This document shows positions 39,832 through 48,255 of a stretch of DNA of 64,000 bases, in pieces. Every line of letters starts with the position of its first letter. The stretch's first letter is position 1. Made by a program: the position numbers and the translations under genes. Origin of the DNA: Pseudomonadota bacterium (lineage in GTDB: Bacteria; Pseudomonadota; Gammaproteobacteria; Burkholderiales; Thiobacillaceae); the NCBI GenBank assembly GCA_029558905.1, contig JAKQCX010000027.1, forward strand, positions 1 to 64,000, written 5' to 3'. Below the pieces are notes generated by a model, which was not told the DNA's origin, made no database searches, and saw nothing but the letters and a program-made list of their open reading frames with translations.

Positions 39832-42051
39832 ATGGCCTGGAGCCAGCGAACCCGACGCTCCCTGGGGCAGTTCGCCGCGGGCGTGGCGTTCCTGCTCGTG
39901 CTCCTGGGTCAGACCGCTGGCCTGTACGAGCTGTATTTCGTGGAAAAGCTGGACGCGGCCCTGTATGACGCCAAGCTGCGCATATTTCAGGACAGGCGCG
40001 TGGACGAGCGCATCGTCATCGCCGACATCGACGAGAAGAGCCTGAAGGAAATCGGCCGCTGGCCCTGGCCCCGGGAGCGCATGGCCCAGCTCACCTCCAA
40101 CCTGTTTCAGCAATATGGCGTCGCGGCGGTGGGATTCGACATCCTGTTCGCCGAGCCGGATCAGAGCTCGGGTTTGCCCGTGCTGGAACGGCTGGCCCGC
40201 GGTCCGCTGGCGGGGGATGCCGGTTTCAACGCCAATCTGGCCCGTCTGCGGGACCGCCTGGATTATGACGGTCACCTGGCCAAGGCCCTGGCGCAGGGCC
40301 CGGCGGTCTTGGGTTTCTATTTCGGGGTCCAGGCCGGGCACTCCAGTCAGGGTGAGCTGCCGCAGGCCTTGCTGGATTGCGGACTTCTGGAGCAGCAGGG
40401 CATCCGGCCCGAGCGGGCGGAGGGTTACAACGCCAATCTGGCGCGTCTGCAAGGCCAGACCCCGTTCGCGGGTTTCTTCAATGCCCATCCGGATTTCGAC
40501 GGCGTGATGCGTCGCATGCCCATGGTCATGGCCCACGCGGGCAAGTGCTACGCTTCCCTGTCCCTGAACCTGGCGCGGGCCGGCATGGGCAGCGATACCC
40601 CCCGGGTGATCCCCCCGGGACGCAGTGGTCACGGCCTGGCCCCCGCCGCCCTGGATCTCGATGGCCTGAAGCTGCCCCTGGACAAGCAGGCCCTGGCTCT
40701 GGTGCCGTATCGCATCATGGGAGCCTTTTCATACATCTCCGCGGCGGACATCATCGCCGGGCGCACCCCCGCATCCCAGCTGGAGGGCCGCATCGTTCTG
40801 GTGGGTTCCACCGCTCCGGGCATCCTGGACCTGCGGGTCACACCGGCGGAAAAGGCCTTTCCGGGTGTGGAGATCCATGCCAACCTGATCTCCGGCATCC
40901 TGGACGAGACGGTGAAATGGGAGCCCGCCAACCAGCAACGCATCCTGACCCTGGGGGTGTTGTTCCTGGGCCTGGCCCTGGCTGCGGTCCTGCCCTGGCT
41001 GTCCCCCGTGTGGGCGGCCAGCCTCGCGGGCAGTCTGCTGCTGCTGCTGCTGGGGCTGGATGTCTATGCCTGGACCGGCATGCAGATGAGCCTGAACCTG
41101 GCCGCTCCCTTGCTGGTGGTGGCAGGGCTGTTCGTGCTCAACATGAGCTGGGGCTTCTTCACGGAGGCGCGTTCCAAGGCGCAGATCACCCGTCTCTTCG
41201 GCCAGTACGTGCCCCCGGAACTGGTGGACGAGATGGCTCGGGACCCGGCACGCTACAGCCTGCGGGGCGAGTCCAGGGTCATGAGCGTGTTGTTTTCCGA
41301 TATCGTTGGTTTCACCAGCATCTCGGAAAAACTGGAGGCCGCCGAGCTGGCGGCCATGCTCAACGTCTATCTGTCCGCCATGACCCGGGTGGTGCAGGAG
41401 GGCCGTGGCACCATCGACAAGTATATCGGTGATGCCGTCATGGCCTTCTGGGGCGCTCCCATGAGTGACGAGCACCATGCGCGTGATGCCGTGCTGGCGG
41501 CACTGGCCATGCAGGCCGCCCTGAGCGAGCTGAATCCCAGGCTGGAAGAGCGGGGCTGGCCGGCGGTACGCATCGGTGTGGGCGTGAATACCGGCCGCAT
41601 GAGCGTGGGTAACATGGGCTCGGAATTCCGCATGGCCTATACCGTCATGGCCGATGCGGTGAACCTGGCCTCCCGCCTGGAGGCCCTCACGCGCCAGTAT
41701 GGTGTGGGCGTGCTGGTGGGCGAGGCCACACGCGAGGCCTGTCCGGACCTGGCCTTCCAGATCGTGGATCGGGTACGGGTCAAGGGCAAGGATGTGCCCG
41801 TGGCCATCCATGAACCCCTGGGCGTGGCCGCGGAACTGTCCTCCGAGCGTCTGGCGGAGGCCAGCGCCTTCGAGGCCGCCTTCGCCGACTACCAGGCCCA
41901 GCGCTGGGACGAGGCGGAGGTCCGGCTCATGGAATTGCGCAAGGGCAATGCCCGCCGACTGTATGACGTCTACCTGGATCGGGTGACCCACTTCCGCTTC
42001 AATCCGCCCCACGCCGATTGGGATGGCGTGTTCACCTTCACCAGCAAGTGA
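39832..42051 (+). CDS. CHASE2-domain class III adenylate cyclase
   Basis: The 739-residue protein has an N-terminal membrane helix (about 13-30), a large CHASE2 sensory domain in the periplasm (about 35-360), three membrane helices (about 365-445) and a C-terminal class III nucleotide cyclase domain. The two metal-binding aspartates are present: Asp490 in FSDIVGFTS and Asp534 in DKYIGDAVMAFWG, and NLASRLEAL and GEATRE follow as expected. It should make cAMP (or another cyclic nucleotide) in response to a periplasmic signal. The next gene encodes a likely cyclic-nucleotide phosphodiesterase. Confidence 0.92.
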   Translation: MAWSQRTRRSLGQFAAGVAFLLVLLGQTAGLYELYFVEKLDAALYDAKLRIFQDRRVDERIVIADIDEKSLKEIGRWPWPRERMAQLTSNLFQQYGVAAVGFDILFAEPDQSSGLPVLERLARGPLAGDAGFNANLARLRDRLDYDGHLAKALAQGPAVLGFYFGVQAGHSSQGELPQALLDCGLLEQQGIRPERAEGYNANLARLQGQTPFAGFFNAHPDFDGVMRRMPMVMAHAGKCYASLSLNLARAGMGSDTPRVIPPGRSGHGLAPAALDLDGLKLPLDKQALALVPYRIMGAFSYISAADIIAGRTPASQLEGRIVLVGSTAPGILDLRVTPAEKAFPGVEIHANLISGILDETVKWEPANQQRILTLGVLFLGLALAAVLPWLSPVWAASLAGSLLLLLLGLDVYAWTGMQMSLNLAAPLLVVAGLFVLNMSWGFFTEARSKAQITRLFGQYVPPELVDEMARDPARYSLRGESRVMSVLFSDIVGFTSISEKLEAAELAAMLNVYLSAMTRVVQEGRGTIDKYIGDAVMAFWGAPMSDEHHARDAVLAALAMQAALSELNPRLEERGWPAVRIGVGVNTGRMSVGNMGSEFRMAYTVMADAVNLASRLEALTRQYGVGVLVGEATREACPDLAFQIVDRVRVKGKDVPVAIHEPLGVAAELSSERLAEASAFEAAFADYQAQRWDEAEVRLMELRKGNARRLYDVYLDRVTHFRFNPPHADWDGVFTFTSK

Positions 42052-42061
42052 AGGACGAGTC

Positions 42062-42823
42062 ATGAAAATACGCGTACTGGGCTGTTCCGGCGGCATCGGC
42101 GATGGCCGTCATACCACCAGCTTTCTGGTGAACGATGACGTGCTCATGGACTGCGGCACCGGCGTGACCACCCTGAGCCATGCCGAGCTGTGCCGCGTCG
42201 AGCATGTCTTTATCACGCACAGCCACCTGGACCACATCTGTTCCCTGCCCTTGCTGCTGGACAGCGTGGCCGGCGAGCGGGCACGCCCCCTGACCCTGCA
42301 TGGCCTGCCGGAGGTCCTGCAGATTCTCCAGGATCATGTGTTCAACTGGCGTATCTGGCCGGATTTCGCCCGCATCCCCGATCCGGAGGCCCCATTCCTG
42401 CGTTACGCAAGGCTGGATATCGGCCAGACAGTGGACCTGGCCGGGGTGGAATTCACGCCCATCCCCGCCAACCATGTGGTGCCGGCCGTGGGCTTCCTGC
42501 TGCGGGCCGGAGGGGGCAGCCTGCTGTTTTCCGGTGATACGGCCCACCATGAGGCCCTGTGGCGAACGGCGGCCACGACCCCGGATCTGCGCCATCTGGT
42601 GGTGGAATGCTCCTTCCCCGATGCCTTGGCGGAGCTGGCCGAGGCCTCGAAGCACTACCGACCCGGGACCCTCGCCCCGGCCCTGGCCCGTCTCGGGAAC
42701 GGCCCCGCGGTCTGGATCAGCCATCTGAAGCCTGCCGGCGAGGCCGCCATCATGGCCGAACTGGCGCAACAGGGTGCCACCCGGGCCCAGCCCCTGTATC
42801 AGGGTCAGCTCTTCGAACTTTGA
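42062..42823 (+). CDS. Class II cyclic-nucleotide phosphodiesterase-like MBL protein
   Basis: The 253-residue metallo-beta-lactamase-fold protein has the metal motif THSHLDHI (52-59), a TGV-type early strand, NHVVPAVGFLL and FSGDTAHHEALW, then a final strand with WISHLKP. The form HSHLDHICSLPLLLDSV is that of the class II cAMP phosphodiesterases (PDEase_II) rather than of RNase Z or glyoxalase II. The gene lies 10 bases after the CHASE2 cyclase gene, which supports degradation of the product made by that enzyme. The start is ATG 42062; no signal peptide is seen, so it acts in the cytoplasm. Confidence 0.8.
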   Translation: MKIRVLGCSGGIGDGRHTTSFLVNDDVLMDCGTGVTTLSHAELCRVEHVFITHSHLDHICSLPLLLDSVAGERARPLTLHGLPEVLQILQDHVFNWRIWPDFARIPDPEAPFLRYARLDIGQTVDLAGVEFTPIPANHVVPAVGFLLRAGGGSLLFSGDTAHHEALWRTAATTPDLRHLVVECSFPDALAELAEASKHYRPGTLAPALARLGNGPAVWISHLKPAGEAAIMAELAQQGATRAQPLYQGQLFEL

Positions 42824-42844
42824 AACGGCGTCCCGTGGCGGGCG

Positions 42845-42873
42845 AAAAAAAGGAGGGGATCGAGCCCCTCCTT
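42845..42873 (-). terminator. Rho-independent terminator of fccAB
   Basis: On the minus strand AAGGAGGGG-CTCGAT-CCCCTCCTT forms a 9-bp stem followed by T residues (seven or more counting those in the stem end). It lies 23 bases after the fccB stop. Confidence 0.88.
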
Positions 42874-42895
42874 GTGCACGTCGCAGCGCCCAGGC

Positions 42896-44194
42896 TTACA
42901 GGGCCAGGGTATCGTTCAGCACGTTCTCTTTCCAGGAACGCATGTAGGCCAGTTCCAGCTCGCTCTCCTCCTTGGAGACCCCGTTGGCATTCTTGGGCGG
43001 CACCATGGATTTCGTCTTCGCATCCCAGCGGTATACGGTGGCCACGTGAAAGGCCGTGCTGTTCGTGCTGGCGGAGTAGCAGGTGTTGGTCACCACGGGA
43101 GCCGGGTCGGGCTGGCGGCCGGCGAAGATCTCCGACAGGCCATAGGCGCACATCTTGGCGGTGTTGTTGGCCACGGAACCGGACTTGGGGAAGTTGGTCA
43201 GCGTCGAATCCCCCAGGACGTGCACGTTGGGCACCACCTTCGACTCGAAGGTGGTGAAGTCGATGGTGCACCAGGTGCCATTGCTGGCGTCGCGCACACC
43301 GGCCATGCCGCAGATCTCGGCGGCGCGCATGGGCGGCACCACGTTGATCACGTCGCCCTTCACGTCGTCGAACTCGGTACCCACCATCATGGTCCGGGCG
43401 TTCACGGAGCGGGGCATGTTGTTGGGCCGGTAGTCGATCATGCTCTTGTCGGTGCCATAGCCGTAGTGCTTTTTCCAGGCGGCCAGGAACAGCCCCTTCT
43501 TGGAGGCGATGTCTTCGTTGCCGTCCAGGACGATGACCTTGGAGCGGGGCTTGGCCTGTTTGAAATAGAAGGACACCAGACAGGCACGCTCGTAGGGCCC
43601 AGGAGGGCAACGGTAGGGCGCGCGTGGTACGGACATGACGAACACGCCGCCGTCGGGCATGGCTTCCAGCTGCTTGCGCAGGGTGGCGGTCTGGGGGCCG
43701 GCCTTCCAGGCGTGCATCACGGTCTTCTGCGCCTCGGCGTCATAGCCTTCCACCTTGTCGAACAGAATCTCGATACCGCCGGCCAGTATCAGGCGGTCAT
43801 AGGCAAAGGTCTGGCCACCTGCGGTCTTGACGGTGCGCTTGTCGGGGTCGATGGCCACGACGGTATCCGCCACCCAGCGATCGGCGATCTTCTTGATGTT
43901 GTCATAGGGACGGGTGATGTCTTGCATTTGGCTGAGGCCTGCCAGAACCTCGTTGGAGGTGGGGCAGGAGACGAACTGGGCGTTGGGCTCGATGACGGTT
44001 ATCTCGACCCCGGGTGTCCACAGCTTCATGTAGCGCGTGAAGGTGGCGCCACCGAAGCCCGCGCCCACCACCACGATCTTGGGCATGGCGCCACCCACCG
44101 TGGCGGTGCTGGCGCAACCGGAAAGCGTGCCCAGGGAAACCGCACCCGCTGCCCCGGCGGAGGCCTTCAGGAAATCACGACGATCAAAGCTCAT
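42896..44194 (-). CDS. fccB: FccB, flavocytochrome c sulfide dehydrogenase flavoprotein subunit
   Basis: The 432-residue protein has a twin-arginine signal (RRDFLK, 5-10) with a Cys-containing c-region, an FAD dinucleotide fold (KIVVVGAGFGG, 39-49) and the FccB C-terminal domain. Three cysteines correspond to the known Allochromatium FccB sites (offset 35 for the signal): Cys77 in SCPTSNEV for covalent FAD attachment, and Cys196 (YRCPPGPYE) and Cys372 (NTCYSAS) for the redox disulfide. So it should oxidise sulfide to sulfur in the periplasm and pass electrons to FccA. It is encoded 24 bases after fccA and is followed by a strong terminator. Confidence 0.92.
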   Translation of the reverse strand: MSFDRRDFLKASAGAAGAVSLGTLSGCASTATVGGAMPKIVVVGAGFGGATFTRYMKLWTPGVEITVIEPNAQFVSCPTSNEVLAGLSQMQDITRPYDNIKKIADRWVADTVVAIDPDKRTVKTAGGQTFAYDRLILAGGIEILFDKVEGYDAEAQKTVMHAWKAGPQTATLRKQLEAMPDGGVFVMSVPRAPYRCPPGPYERACLVSFYFKQAKPRSKVIVLDGNEDIASKKGLFLAAWKKHYGYGTDKSMIDYRPNNMPRSVNARTMMVGTEFDDVKGDVINVVPPMRAAEICGMAGVRDASNGTWCTIDFTTFESKVVPNVHVLGDSTLTNFPKSGSVANNTAKMCAYGLSEIFAGRQPDPAPVVTNTCYSASTNSTAFHVATVYRWDAKTKSMVPPKNANGVSKEESELELAYMRSWKENVLNDTLAL

Positions 44195-44218
44195 TTTGTC
44201 TCTCCTCTATGCCGCGGG

Positions 44219-44527
44219 TCAGGGTTTGATGGCCGCGAAGTACTTGGCCATGGCCTCGTATTCCGCATCGGTGTAGCCACTGGCATGCTTGCCCATGACC
44301 GTGGCGGGTCGGCTGCCATCCCGGAAGGCTTTCATCTGGTCGACGAAGTACTTCGCGTCCAGCCCGGCCAGACTGGGAATCGCGCCGGAGCTGCGGCCGT
44401 CGGTGCCATGGCAGTAGGAACAGTTGGCGGCCATGAAGCGGGCCCGGGTATCCACCGCCTGGGCCGTGGCTACGGTACCCAGCATGCCCGCGACCAGCAG
44501 GCCCAGGGCGAGTTTTTTTGTCTCCAT
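44219..44527 (-). CDS. fccA: FccA, monoheme cytochrome c subunit of sulfide dehydrogenase
   Basis: The 102-residue protein has a signal peptide (about 1-24, ending AQA) and one heme c site CSYCH (36-40), with a later Met (VMGKHA) as the likely axial ligand. It is encoded directly before fccB and so is probably its electron acceptor. It is monoheme like the small FccA forms, whereas the Allochromatium subunit is diheme. GGAGG lies 5 bases before ATG 44527; the frame opens earlier but without protein-like sequence. Confidence 0.88.
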   Translation of the reverse strand: METKKLALGLLVAGMLGTVATAQAVDTRARFMAANCSYCHGTDGRSSGAIPSLAGLDAKYFVDQMKAFRDGSRPATVMGKHASGYTDAEYEAMAKYFAAIKP

Positions 44528-44571
44528 CACATCCTCCAGAAAGAAAAGACGGTTGCCCGTCACCAGGGTCG

Positions 44572-44590
44572 AACTTGAATGAATCAAGTT
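44572..44590 (-). promoter_or_regulatory. Palindrome in the fccA leader region
   Basis: AACTTGA-ATGAA-TCAAGTT is a perfect 7-bp dyad with a 5-base spacer, about 45 bases upstream of the fccA start. Its TTGA-N5-TCAA core has one base fewer than an FNR box. It could be an operator for sulfide control or an mRNA hairpin. Confidence 0.4.
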
Positions 44591-44610
44591 CTGATATGAA
44601 TGAGGCATAG

Positions 44611-44642
44611 TTTCACGGGAATTTTTCCCGGGTCAACAAGCA
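44611..44642 (-). promoter_or_regulatory. Candidate fccA promoter with an internal operator-like dyad
   Basis: On the minus strand TTGACC is followed 18 bases later by AACTAT, a weak -35/-10 pair. Between them lies CGGGAA-AAA-TTCCCG (44616-44630), a 6-bp dyad with 3-base spacer. The position inside the promoter spacer is typical for repressor or MerR/ArsR-type operators. This is inference from layout only. Confidence 0.35.
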
Positions 44643-44668
44643 AACTCTAATATTGCCGCGGCTTGCGG

Positions 44669-45775
44669 CTAATTTTTTGCCCCCAGGGCGCGTGCCTGCT
44701 GATGCGAGGCGTCCATTTCCGCCTTCTCGGCGGCTGCGCTCCAGTTTTCATCCAGCCACCCTGCCAGGTGGCTCTGTACCAGATCGCACAGGGCGTGGAT
44801 CCACAAGGGCCGGTCGTTGAGGGCGGGAATATAGTGGAACTCCTTGCCGCCGGCCTGGAGGAAGCCGGCCTTGCCCTCCATGCCGATCTCTTCCAGGGTT
44901 TCCAGGCAGTCGGCCACGAAGCCCGGGCATACCACGTCCACCCGGCGGGTGCCGTTCCGGCCCAGTTGTGCCAGGGTGGCACTGGTGTAGGGCTGCAGCC
45001 ATTCCGCCCGACCGAAGCGGGACTGGAAGGTGATGCGGAATCGTTCTGCCGGCAGGTCGAGGGCCTCGGCCAGCAGACGTCCGGTTTTCCGGCATGCGCA
45101 GTGGTAGGGATCACCGAGTTCCAGGCTGCGGCGCGGCACGCCATGGAAACTCATGACCAGCACGTCGGGCCGGCCCCGCTCCGCCCAGAACATCTCGATG
45201 CTCTGGCGCAGGGCCTGGAGATAGCCGGGGTGGTCGTGGAAACCACGCACGGTGCGCAATTCGGGGGGCGCGCGGGTGCGCAGCAGGGTGGCGTACACCG
45301 CATCCAGGGCCGAGCCCGTGCTGCTGGCCGCATACTGGGGATAGAGTGGCACCACCAGCAGGCGATTCACCCCCCTGGCTCTCAGGGCGGCAATTTTGTC
45401 GGCTACGCTGGGCCGGCCGTAGCGCATGGCGTAGTCCACCAGTACCGGTTCCCGTACCCGCTCACCCAGATGGCCCTGGAGCAGGCTGGCCATGTGCCCG
45501 GTATGCACCTGCAGGGGCGAGCCGTCCGCGCGCCAGATGGCGGCGTATTTCCCAGCGGATTTTCTCGGCCGGGTGTTGAGGATGATGCCGTTGAGGATGA
45601 GCCACCAGATGGGTCGGGGAATTTCCACCACCCTCCGGTCCCAAAGGAACTCCCGGAGATAGGGCCGCAGGGCCTTGGTCGTTGGCGCCTCGGGGGTGCC
45701 CAGGTTGATGAGCAGCACACCGACGCGGTCGGGCTGTCCATGTTGATAGGGCGGTTCGGGCAGGTAGAAGGCCAT
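44669..45775 (-). CDS. hemH: Ferrochelatase
   Basis: The 368-residue protein has the ferrochelatase pattern: [14 protein letters not shown] at the start, [32 protein letters not shown] (with the catalytic His) and [15 protein letters not shown]. It inserts Fe(II) into protoporphyrin IX to make heme, needed for the cytochromes encoded nearby. It is encoded 9 bases after the EamA-like gene and in the same direction. It is slightly longer than the E. coli enzyme because of a C-terminal helical tail. Confidence 0.96.
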   Translation of the reverse strand: MAFYLPEPPYQHGQPDRVGVLLINLGTPEAPTTKALRPYLREFLWDRRVVEIPRPIWWLILNGIILNTRPRKSAGKYAAIWRADGSPLQVHTGHMASLLQGHLGERVREPVLVDYAMRYGRPSVADKIAALRARGVNRLLVVPLYPQYAASSTGSALDAVYATLLRTRAPPELRTVRGFHDHPGYLQALRQSIEMFWAERGRPDVLVMSFHGVPRRSLELGDPYHCACRKTGRLLAEALDLPAERFRITFQSRFGRAEWLQPYTSATLAQLGRNGTRRVDVVCPGFVADCLETLEEIGMEGKAGFLQAGGKEFHYIPALNDRPLWIHALCDLVQSHLAGWLDENWSAAAEKAEMDASHQQARALGAKN

Positions 45776-45784
45776 GCGGCAGGT

Positions 45785-46219
45785 TCAGCGTTTGAGCCCC
45801 AGGGTGAGCACGCCGGCGGCCACCAGACCGATGCCCAGCCATTCCCTCGGGCTGGGACGCTCACCCAGGAACATGTAGGCGAAGATGGCCACCAGCACCA
45901 GGCTGAGCTTGTCTATGGGGGCGACCTTGGAGGCTTCCCCCAGCTGCAGGGCACGGAAGTAGCTGACCCAGGAGGCACCGGTGGCCAGGGCCGAGAGGGA
46001 CAGGAACACCCAGGTGTGGGCGGACAGGTGCAGGGGGTTGCTCCACTTGCCCGTGGCCAGCACGAAGGCCGTCAGCACCAGCAGGATGACGGCCGTGCGG
46101 ATCAGGGTGGCGAGGTCGGAATCCACATCCTGCAGGCCGAGCTTGGCGAAGATGGCGGTCATGGCCGCGAACACCGCCGAGAGCAGGGCCCAGTGGAACC
46201 AGTTCAGACCGCCGAGCAT
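45785..46219 (-). CDS. EamA-domain single-repeat membrane protein
   Basis: The 144-residue protein has five membrane helices and one EamA (DMT) domain, with the terminal FLGERPSPREWLGIGLVAAG typical of that fold. It would dimerise to form a small-molecule exporter; the substrate is unknown. I start at ATG 46219 (MLGGLNWFHW), which overlaps the end of the peroxidase gene by 16 bases; the longer frame to 46282 lies in the neighbour and is not hydrophobic. Confidence 0.8.
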   Translation of the reverse strand: MLGGLNWFHWALLSAVFAAMTAIFAKLGLQDVDSDLATLIRTAVILLVLTAFVLATGKWSNPLHLSAHTWVFLSLSALATGASWVSYFRALQLGEASKVAPIDKLSLVLVAIFAYMFLGERPSPREWLGIGLVAAGVLTLGLKR

Positions 46220-47121
46220 GGGGCGGGCTGACGCATGTCCAGGAGCCGCAGATCGGGCCGTCCCTGAAGCATGGGCGGGCACCAGAAATAGGCCCCGGTG
46301 AGCGGCCGGGTGAAGCGGAACAGGGCATCGAGGATGCCGTCATCCTGGCCCGTCATGCGCCGGAGCTGGGCCTCGAAGGCACGGGCATCCCGGCCGAAGG
46401 CCAGAAACATCAGACCGGACCGGCCACAGTCCGACCAGGGCATGGAACGGCGCAGCACAAAGGCCTCGGGCTCGAAGTCTTCCTGGGCCGTGCGCTTCAC
46501 GTGGGCACTTTCCGGGGCATCCTCGATTTCTTCGTTGTCCGCCTTGCGCCGGCCGAAGCTGTGGTCCTGCTCCAGGGGCGTCAGGGTCTGGAAGCGGTCC
46601 AGATCATGCACCCACTGCTGCAGGGCGGCGATGCTGCCACCATCCAGGCCGGGCTCCTGATCGCGGGTGAAGGCGGCGGCCAGGGCAGCCTCGCCCTGGG
46701 GGTTCTCGGTGCCGTCCTCGTAGCCCGTGAGGTCCAGGCTGTTTTCGTAGCGGAAGGCTTCCAGGTTCTGGGTCAGGTGGAAGGCGGGGGCCAAAAGCCT
46801 TTCGATGTCGCGGCCCTGGTGCAGCAGGGTGCCTCGATCTTCGCCGCGCAACCAGCACCACAGGGCCGTGGGCGTGGCAGGGATGTCCACCGCGGCGGAC
46901 TGGTAAGCGGGAAAGTCATGCAGGCCAGGCACGCAGCGGCCCAGCGCGGCCACCAGGGGCAGGCCGATACCCAACACCACATGTTCGCCGTCCACGCTTG
47001 CGGCCAGGCGCTCCAGGGTGGCGCGCATTGCCTCCGGGTCCTGGCCCGGGGCCAGGTGAAATTGCAGATGCCGGGCGGCGGCAGGGATGGGGGCGAGAAT
47101 GCCGGGCTGGAACGGGATCAC
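46204..47121 (-). CDS. Dyp-type heme peroxidase
   Basis: The 305-residue protein has the family motif GYEDGTENP with catalytic Asp136, and His207 (ESAHVKR) in the proximal heme-ligand position, followed by the VLRRSMPW arginine. It is of the short (YfeX/class B) type without a Tat signal, so it acts in the cytoplasm as a peroxidase on dyes, porphyrinogen or lignin-type substrates. It is encoded two genes before hemH. The start is GTG 47121 with AGGAG 5 bases upstream; an ATG overlapping it is in another frame. Confidence 0.93.
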   Translation of the reverse strand: MIPFQPGILAPIPAAARHLQFHLAPGQDPEAMRATLERLAASVDGEHVVLGIGLPLVAALGRCVPGLHDFPAYQSAAVDIPATPTALWCWLRGEDRGTLLHQGRDIERLLAPAFHLTQNLEAFRYENSLDLTGYEDGTENPQGEAALAAAFTRDQEPGLDGGSIAALQQWVHDLDRFQTLTPLEQDHSFGRRKADNEEIEDAPESAHVKRTAQEDFEPEAFVLRRSMPWSDCGRSGLMFLAFGRDARAFEAQLRRMTGQDDGILDALFRFTRPLTGAYFWCPPMLQGRPDLRLLDMRQPAPCSAV

Positions 47122-47198
47122 ATGGTCTCCTGGGTATTCTGGATTCAGGCTACAGGGTACGGGTCACGGCGTACAGAGGGCGGGGGCAGTGCCCCGCA

Positions 47199-48218
47199 TC
47201 AGTGGTAGGACAGGGCACTGGACAACAGCCGGGCGGTGATGTCGACGATGGGGATGACCCGCTCGTAGGCCATGCGCGTGGGGCCGATGACGCCCAGGGT
47301 ACCCACAACCTCGCCGTTCACTTCATAGGGGGCGGCGATGACGCTGCATTCGTCCAGGGGTTCGACCCGCGATTCCGCGCCGATGAAGATCTGCACGCCA
47401 TTGGCGCAGAGCCCCACATCCATGAGCTGCAGCAGCTCGGTCTTCTGTTCGAACAGGCCGAAGAGTTCCCGCAGTCGACTCATGTTGGTGGACAGTTCCG
47501 GTGTGTGCAGCAGGTTGCGCCCACCGGCCAGTACGTATTCCTTACCGGCATCTCCGAAGGCCTCGCTGCCGGCCTTCACCACCGCCTCCATGAGGCGACT
47601 GATGTCGGATTTCAGCTCCACCAGTTCCCGCGCCAGGCGGGGCTGCACATCCACGAAGGACAAGCCGGCGAAGTGCTGATTGAAGTAGTTGGCGGCCCGG
47701 GTGAGCTGGCTGGGGGTGAAGGTCTTGTCCGTGAGCAGCACCCGGTTTTGCACCTCGCCGTCCTGGGTCACCAGGATGAGCAGGATGCGCTTTTCCGACA
47801 GGGGCAGGAATTCGATCTGACGCAGGGATGGGTTGCGCCGCTTGGGGGTCATGACCACCCCGGCATAGGCGGTGAGTTCCGCCAGCAGGTTAGAGGCGGT
47901 GGCAATCAGGCGCTGTGGATCGTCCGGGATGAGACTGGCTTCGATCTGGCGGACCTCCCCCCGCTCCAGGGGTTTCACCGTGAGCAGGCTGTCCACGAAC
48001 AGGCGATAGCCCTTGGGTGTGGGGATGCGGCCGGCCGAGGTGTGCGGGCTGGCGATGAAGCCCCCTTCCTCCAGGTCCGCCATGATGTTGCGGATGGATG
48101 CGGGGGAGAGGTTGAGTGCCGTGTGTCTGGACAGGGTGCGGGAGCCGACGGGCTGACCGTCCTCGATGTAGCGTTCCACCAGGTGTTTGAGCAGGATGCG
48201 GGCGCGGTCGTTGAGCAT
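47199..48218 (-). CDS. hrcA: HrcA, heat-inducible transcription repressor
   Basis: The 339-residue protein has an N-terminal winged-helix domain (about 1-75; [20 protein letters not shown] and [18 protein letters not shown]), a GAF-like core and the C-terminal [15 protein letters not shown]. It binds CIRCE operators of groE/dnaK-type genes at normal temperature with GroEL help. It is divergent from nadK with only 37 bases between starts. No CIRCE sequence was seen within the window, so its targets lie elsewhere. Confidence 0.95.
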   Translation of the reverse strand: MLNDRARILLKHLVERYIEDGQPVGSRTLSRHTALNLSPASIRNIMADLEEGGFIASPHTSAGRIPTPKGYRLFVDSLLTVKPLERGEVRQIEASLIPDDPQRLIATASNLLAELTAYAGVVMTPKRRNPSLRQIEFLPLSEKRILLILVTQDGEVQNRVLLTDKTFTPSQLTRAANYFNQHFAGLSFVDVQPRLARELVELKSDISRLMEAVVKAGSEAFGDAGKEYVLAGGRNLLHTPELSTNMSRLRELFGLFEQKTELLQLMDVGLCANGVQIFIGAESRVEPLDECSVIAAPYEVNGEVVGTLGVIGPTRMAYERVIPIVDITARLLSSALSYH

Positions 48219-48241
48219 GATTTCGATCCGGGGGGCATGGC

Positions 48242-48247
48242 TATAAT
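48242..48247 (+). promoter_or_regulatory. -10 hexamer of nadK, 8 bases before the start codon
   Basis: A consensus TATAAT ends 8 bases before the nadK ATG at 48256. Transcription from it would begin at or within about two bases of the start codon, giving a leaderless or nearly leaderless mRNA; no Shine-Dalgarno sequence is present. A clear -35 is missing at 17-18 bases. Confidence 0.5.
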
Positions 48248-48255
48248 TTCACGCC

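Noticed and set aside
44572-44590. FNR box at fccA
   Set aside because: The TTGA/TCAA half-sites are separated by 5 bases, not 6, so it does not fit FNR spacing; kept only as an unnamed palindrome.
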